DNA of 64,000 nucleotides from an uncultured Dehalococcoidia bacterium. Its GTDB lineage: Bacteria; Chloroflexota; Dehalococcoidia; Lucifugimonadales; CAJWER01. The translations under genes were made by a program, and so were the position numbers. Every line of letters starts with the position of its first letter. Position 1 is the first letter of the stretch. Shown here in pieces: positions 60,009 through 64,000 of the stretch. The stretch spans positions 1-64,000 of the forward strand of contig OY282442.1 of assembly GCA_958296115.1 (NCBI GenBank). Direction: 5' to 3'. Under the pieces are notes generated by a model that did no database searches, was not told the DNA's origin, and was given only the letters and a program-made list of their open reading frames with translations.

Positions 60009-60037
60009 TTGACATCAAAGAACATCAGTGCTATTAT
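60009..60037 (+). promoter_or_regulatory. promoter of the radical SAM gene
   Basis: There is TTGACA (60009-60014), a 17-base spacer and TATTAT (60032-60037). It is one of the best matches to the sigma-70 consensus in the window. The leader to ATG 60124 is about 80 bases. Confidence 0.7.
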
Positions 60038-60123
60038 ATGCGGGCGCTGAACGAGCGCGCCTTCCTCTGACGCAGGGCTGCGGCAGATGGGAAGGGCCGT
60101 ACATGCAATCTAAGGAGGAGCAT

Positions 60124-61449
60124 ATGCGCGTCAAGCGAACCCCAGACACCTACGAGAAGATCCAGGCGCTCGGAGGCATGGCGTCCGACGACATCCTATC
60201 CCGTCCAGGAGACCCGCCCTCGAACAGGAGGGGGCCGTACTCCGTCCCCCGAAACAACCCTGCCCCAGGGGTGTACAGGTCCGCTCTCCCGAACGGCAAA
60301 TATGTCAACCTCATGCGCGTCATGTTCACGGACTTCTGCAAGATGGACTGCGCCTTCTGCCCCAATAGTCATTGGGTCCCGCGCAGGCGCTTCGCGTTCA
60401 AGGTGGACGAGCTCGCCAACGCCTTCATGGAGATGTACCGCCGCCACACGGTGGCGGGCCTGTTCCTCAGCTCGGGAGTGGCCGGCACTGGGTCGAAGAC
60501 TACGGAGAAGATGATCAAGGTGGTGGACCTCATCCGCAACAAGCACGGCTTCAAGGGCTACGTCCACGTGAAGGTCATGCCTGGCACGGAGGAGCAGTAC
60601 GTCGAGGCCGCATACCAGCTCGGAACCCGCCTCTCGGTCAACCTCGAGGCACCGAACCCCGCGCTCATGAGCAAGCTGAGCGCGATGAAGGAGCAGCGCC
60701 GCGACATCCTGGCGCCTATGAGCTGGATCGACCGTCTCACCCGCTCTACTACCAACGGCGCGGTCGGCCAGGCGACGCAGCTCGTGGTCGGCGCAGCGGA
60801 CGAGACGGACTGGGACATCTTCGAGCGCATTGACCAGCTCTACGGGCAGTGGAACCTCAAGCGCGTCTATTACGCCGCCTTCCGGCCCGTGCGCCACACG
60901 CCCCTCGAAGAGCATCCGCCCACCCCGCCGCAGCGGGAGTGCCGCCTCTACCAGGTAGATTGGCTCAAGAGGATATACCGCTACTCCAACGACGAGCTCA
61001 AGCGCGCCTTCGCAGACAGCGGACACCTGCCCTTGGACGCGGACCCCAAGACGTCCATCGCCGCGTCCAACCTCGACATGTTCCCGATAGACGTGAACGC
61101 CGCCAGCAGGGAGGAGCTCATCAGGGCGCCCGGAGTCGGCCCGACTTCCGCCCAGCGCATCCTCGCAGCCCGGCGGCTCCACAGCATCGACACTTGGCGG
61201 GACCTCCAGGCGATGGGCGTCGTCCGCAAGCGGGCATGGCCGTTCCTGGCGCTGCCGGGCTACCGCCCGCCCCGCGCCAAGCAGTTGAAGCTCGACCTGT
61301 TCCGCGCCGAAGCTGAGCGGCCCAGGATGTCGAACCCGCCCGCGCCCAAGAGCGCGCCGTGCGGCGAGGAGCGCTCCTGCGCGGGATGCCCCATGTACGG
61401 GGCTCCAGGACACCCCGGCTCGACAACGCTCACCCCAAGCGCGGCGTAG
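60124..61449 (+). CDS. radical SAM protein with C-terminal helix-hairpin-helix (DNA modification/repair type)
   Basis: This protein of about 441 residues has the 4Fe-4S/SAM motif CKMDCAFC (Cx3Cx2C) near residue 78 and a TIM-barrel region. A helix-hairpin-helix follows in the last third (DVNAASREELIRAPGVGPTSAQRIL), a DNA-binding element. A C-terminal CAGCPMYG gives extra cysteines. The family is found beside a uracil-DNA-glycosylase-like partner in other genomes and is annotated as putative DNA modification/repair. No glycosylase is next to it here. ATG 60124 follows AAGGAGG. Confidence 0.87.
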   Translation: MRVKRTPDTYEKIQALGGMASDDILSRPGDPPSNRRGPYSVPRNNPAPGVYRSALPNGKYVNLMRVMFTDFCKMDCAFCPNSHWVPRRRFAFKVDELANAFMEMYRRHTVAGLFLSSGVAGTGSKTTEKMIKVVDLIRNKHGFKGYVHVKVMPGTEEQYVEAAYQLGTRLSVNLEAPNPALMSKLSAMKEQRRDILAPMSWIDRLTRSTTNGAVGQATQLVVGAADETDWDIFERIDQLYGQWNLKRVYYAAFRPVRHTPLEEHPPTPPQRECRLYQVDWLKRIYRYSNDELKRAFADSGHLPLDADPKTSIAASNLDMFPIDVNAASREELIRAPGVGPTSAQRILAARRLHSIDTWRDLQAMGVVRKRAWPFLALPGYRPPRAKQLKLDLFRAEAERPRMSNPPAPKSAPCGEERSCAGCPMYGAPGHPGSTTLTPSAA

Positions 61450-61502
61450 CTCCTAGCGCTGGTTCAACGTGGTTCTGGCGTCCTGAATCACCCTCACCCT
61501 AA

Positions 61503-61525
61503 CCCTCTCCCTTGACGGGAGAGGG
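61503..61525. terminator. hairpin repeat between convergent genes
   Basis: CCCTCTCCC and GGGAGAGGG (61503-61511, 61517-61525) enclose TTGAC. It lies between the convergent radical SAM gene and recG and probably limits read-through both ways. It is a member of the dispersed hairpin family. Confidence 0.5.
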
Positions 61526-61544
61526 GACATGGATGAACGAGGCA

Positions 61545-63968
61545 CTAGCTCATTTCTCCGGGCTGCTCGGCTGACGCGCTGGCTAGACGCTCGGCCAGCA
61601 GCTGGTGTTCCGCTTTCGCAAGGCCCGGGTCCGCGTCCAGCAGCCGCCCGGCCTCCCGCTGCGCCAGTATAGCGATGTCCTGGTCGGTGAGTCGCGCGAC
61701 CTTCAGGCTGGGCAGCCCGCTCTGCCGTGTGCCGATGTAGTCCCCCGCCCCGCGCAGGTTCAGGTCTTCCTCCGCCAGCTCGAAGCCGTCGTCGATGCGC
61801 TCGACCAGCTTCAGCCGCTTCTTCGCCTCCTCGCCTGGATCGTCCGCCAGCAGGAGGCAGAAGCTCTGATGCTTCCCTCTGCCGACGCGCCCCCTGAACT
61901 GGTGAAGCTGGGCAAGCCCGAAGCGGTCCGCCCCGTCCACGAGCATCACTGTAGCGTTCGGGACATCGATCCCGACCTCTATGACGGGTGTCGACACCAG
62001 TATGTCCAGGACGCCGCGCTTGAACTCGTCCATCACCATCTCTTTTTCGCGCAGCGCCATCCTGCCGTGCAGCAGCCCGATACGCATGTCCTGGAATACG
62101 TGGGCAGAGAGCCGGTCGTACTCCTCGGTGGCGGCCCGGCTCTGCACAGCCTCCGAGCCTTCTATCAGCGGGCAGACGATGAACGCCTGCCGGCGCGACT
62201 CGACCTGCTTCCGCACGAATCCGTAGGCGGCGTCGCGCTTGGCCGGCTCGACCCAGCGGGTCCGTATGCGCTGCCGGCCAGGCGGCATCTCGTCTATGGT
62301 CGAGACGTCCAGCTCGCCGTACAGGGTCAGGGCGAGAGAGCGCGGTATCGGCGTAGCCGACATGGACAGCAGGTGGGGGCGCTCGCCCTTCTCACGCATC
62401 GAGGCTCGCTGCATCACCCCGAACCTGTGCTGCTCGTCGACGACAGCGACTGCAAGCCGGGGAACCTCGACCTCACCCTGTATCAGCGCGTGCGTCCCGA
62501 CGACGATGTCGATAGCGCCCCCGGCGACGCGCTCGCGCATCTCGCGCTTGGTCTTGGCGCCAAGGCTGCCGAGCAACAGCCCCAGCCGCATGGGGCGCGA
62601 GAGGCCGTCCACGCTCGCCTCCGCAACCGCGTCATCGCTGTGTTCGGCGGACATCAACTCCGAAAGCGTGATGAAGTGCTGCTCCGCCAGTATCTCCGTC
62701 GGCGCCATCAACGCGCCCTGGTATCCGCCGAGCACAGCCGTCAGCAGCGCCGCCGCCGCAACCACGGTCTTCCCGCTGCCCACGTCGCCTTGCAGCAGCC
62801 GGTTCATGGGCTGGTCCCGCCCCAAATCGCCCAGTATCTCGTCCAGCGCACGGCCCTGGGCAGCCGTGAGCTCGAACGGCAGCGAATCCAGGAACCCCCG
62901 GACGCGCTCCTGTCCGGCGTCCAGCGATATGCCCGTCTCCTCCACCTGCCAATCACGCTTCCGTCTCAGCACGGAGAGCTGCAGCATCAGCAGCTCGTCG
63001 AACGCCAGCCGACGGCGGGCAGCCTCGTAATCCGCCTGGCTGTCCGGATAGTGGATCTGCGCGATGGCGTTGCGAAGCCCCATCACCCCAGTGTGATGCA
63101 GCGACTCTTCCGGCAGGTACTCCACGACCTGCGCTATCGCCGCGTCCAGCGCCTGTTTCACGATGCCGCGGATGGTCCTGGGCAGCAGCCCGTCGGTCGA
63201 GGGGTAGACCGGCGCCAGCCTGCCCGTATGTATCAGCTCCTCCTGTCCCTTCAACGGCTCGTACTCAGGATCGTCCCGGAAGACCGGCGTTCCGTGATAC
63301 GCAGTTACTCTGCCGCTGACGACTATCTGCTCGCCAGCCTTCAGCGCGTTCGCCAAGTACGGCTTCTGCCCCCCGCGGCCGCCGCCCCTGAACCATATGG
63401 CCCGCGCGTTGCCCGTCTCGTCACTCAGGACCGCCTGCACCGACCACAGGTTCGGACGCACCCGATTGGCCGACACCTCCCACACGCTCACGGCCACAGT
63501 CTGTGTCTCGCCGAGCTCCATCTCGCTGATCTTGCGTATCTTCGCGTAGTCGTTGTGCCTGTGTGGGAAGTGATAGACGAGGTCCTCGACCGTCTCTATG
63601 CCGAGCTTGCCCAGCTTCTTGGCTAGCTGGTCGCCGACGCGCCTCAGCTTCGTAACGTCGTCGCCCAGCGCTACGGTCGGCGGCCCGGATTGGGAGCGCC
63701 GCCTGGCCGGACGCGCCTTGCGCGCCGTGGGCCCGCGCGCCGCACCAACCGGCATCTTCTCCAGCGCGGTCGCAACCCACGTCTCCCGCTGCACGGGCGT
63801 GAGCATGGAATACGAGCCAATCTCTCCCAGTATGGGCCTGAGCTCGGCGTCCCAGACACGCAACAGCTTGTCCAGCCCTCCAGCAACCGCGCGGTCCTGG
63901 TAACCCTGTTCCCGCTCCATCTCGAGGATGTTCAGCAACGGGCCGAGTATCGGGCTGTCGGCGGCCAT
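61545..63968 (-). CDS. recG: ATP-dependent DNA helicase RecG
   Basis: This branch-migrating helicase reverses stalled forks and processes Holliday junctions. The 807 residues include an N-terminal extension of about 130 residues before the wedge domain (LVYHFPHRHNDY). The motor has Walker A GDVGSGKT, VVDEQHRFGV (DExH-like), SATPIPRSLALTLYGELDVSTIDEMPPGR and QFRGRVGRG. The frame is intact from ATG 63968. Convergent with the radical SAM gene, it closes the window. Confidence 0.95.
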   Translation of the reverse strand: MAADSPILGPLLNILEMEREQGYQDRAVAGGLDKLLRVWDAELRPILGEIGSYSMLTPVQRETWVATALEKMPVGAARGPTARKARPARRRSQSGPPTVALGDDVTKLRRVGDQLAKKLGKLGIETVEDLVYHFPHRHNDYAKIRKISEMELGETQTVAVSVWEVSANRVRPNLWSVQAVLSDETGNARAIWFRGGGRGGQKPYLANALKAGEQIVVSGRVTAYHGTPVFRDDPEYEPLKGQEELIHTGRLAPVYPSTDGLLPRTIRGIVKQALDAAIAQVVEYLPEESLHHTGVMGLRNAIAQIHYPDSQADYEAARRRLAFDELLMLQLSVLRRKRDWQVEETGISLDAGQERVRGFLDSLPFELTAAQGRALDEILGDLGRDQPMNRLLQGDVGSGKTVVAAAALLTAVLGGYQGALMAPTEILAEQHFITLSELMSAEHSDDAVAEASVDGLSRPMRLGLLLGSLGAKTKREMRERVAGGAIDIVVGTHALIQGEVEVPRLAVAVVDEQHRFGVMQRASMREKGERPHLLSMSATPIPRSLALTLYGELDVSTIDEMPPGRQRIRTRWVEPAKRDAAYGFVRKQVESRRQAFIVCPLIEGSEAVQSRAATEEYDRLSAHVFQDMRIGLLHGRMALREKEMVMDEFKRGVLDILVSTPVIEVGIDVPNATVMLVDGADRFGLAQLHQFRGRVGRGKHQSFCLLLADDPGEEAKKRLKLVERIDDGFELAEEDLNLRGAGDYIGTRQSGLPSLKVARLTDQDIAILAQREAGRLLDADPGLAKAEHQLLAERLASASAEQPGEMS

Positions 63969-64000
63969 CGAAGACCCCCTTGCGCGCCCGGGCTATGCCC

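Noticed and set aside
61605-63626. 673-codon plus-strand open frame opposite recG
   Set aside because: Shadow of recG: biased composition, no motifs and no ribosome-binding site.
1-64000. tRNA or rRNA genes
   Set aside because: No cloverleaf with a T-loop GTTCRANNC and acceptor stem, and no rRNA signature, was recognised in the intergenic regions on reading. A tRNAscan run would be decisive.

Overview
The window is a 64-kb, high-GC chromosomal segment from a bacterium. Gene content and style point to Chloroflexota, probably a Dehalococcoidia/SAR202-like lineage. This is inference from: dispersed catabolic enzymes (luciferase-family oxidoreductase, family III CoA transferase, amidohydrolase, HpcH/HpaI aldolase, SDRs), Uma2-family proteins, a split complex I operon, ccm/ccd cytochrome c genes, and lipoproteins with Thr-Pro linkers. 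No rRNA, tRNA or CRISPR array was seen. Promoters that can be read follow TTGACA, then 17-18 nt, then TAGACT, TAGTCT or similar.

Layout. 0-9.8 kb: TPP enzyme, DUF2203, winged-helix regulator, leucyl aminopeptidase, class III aminotransferase, VOC protein, a decayed IS66 transposase, a transglutaminase-like protein, Uma2 and amidohydrolase. 9.9-18.2 kb: two peptide-type ABC permeases, LLM oxidoreductase, epimerase and SDR, zinc-ribbon protein, ThpR, cytoplasmic-type sialidase and CoA transferase. 18.2-22.3 kb: UDP-glucose dehydrogenase ending in a 19-nt homopolymer, CcmB/CcmA, QueF and CcdA. 23.4-24.7 kb: speD-speB polyamine pair. 24.8-34.2 kb: nuoHIJK, a DUF2007 gene, nuoLMN, nadK and a NUDIX gene, all on one strand. 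34.2-44.3 kb: ftsZ with a small upstream gene, two arylsulfotransferase-like lipoproteins flanking a broken restriction-nuclease-like gene, an aldolase, a signal peptidase, a tandem Uma2 pair, a flippase-like membrane protein, TatD and a YIP1-like protein. 45.4-49.9 kb: a four-gene restriction-modification-like locus (small protein, beta-class methyltransferase, SF2 helicase, separate nuclease). 50-64 kb: asd-dapA, an ankyrin-repeat protein, purA, an oxidoreductase-comB-gatC-gatA operon, a HaeIII-type restriction endonuclease remnant, a DNA-repair-type radical SAM protein and recG.

The most unusual content is a pair of about 1-kb elements in opposite orientation (22346-23319 and 44345-45362). 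Both are bounded by the same 16-17 bp terminal inverted repeats, and the first has a perfect 10-bp direct repeat on each side. They encode no transposase. Each carries a conserved stretch of about 440 nt headed by a sigma-70-type promoter and containing several stable hairpins with GNRA tetraloops. Some substitutions between the copies preserve base pairing. This looks like a mobile, large, structured non-coding RNA. A relation to HEARO/IscB omega RNAs is possible but unproven. One copy sits directly upstream of the restriction-modification-like locus, the other directly upstream of speD. Remnants of the same repeat family lie near 6.57 kb and 59.8 kb, next to the IS66 remnant and the HaeIII-type remnant.
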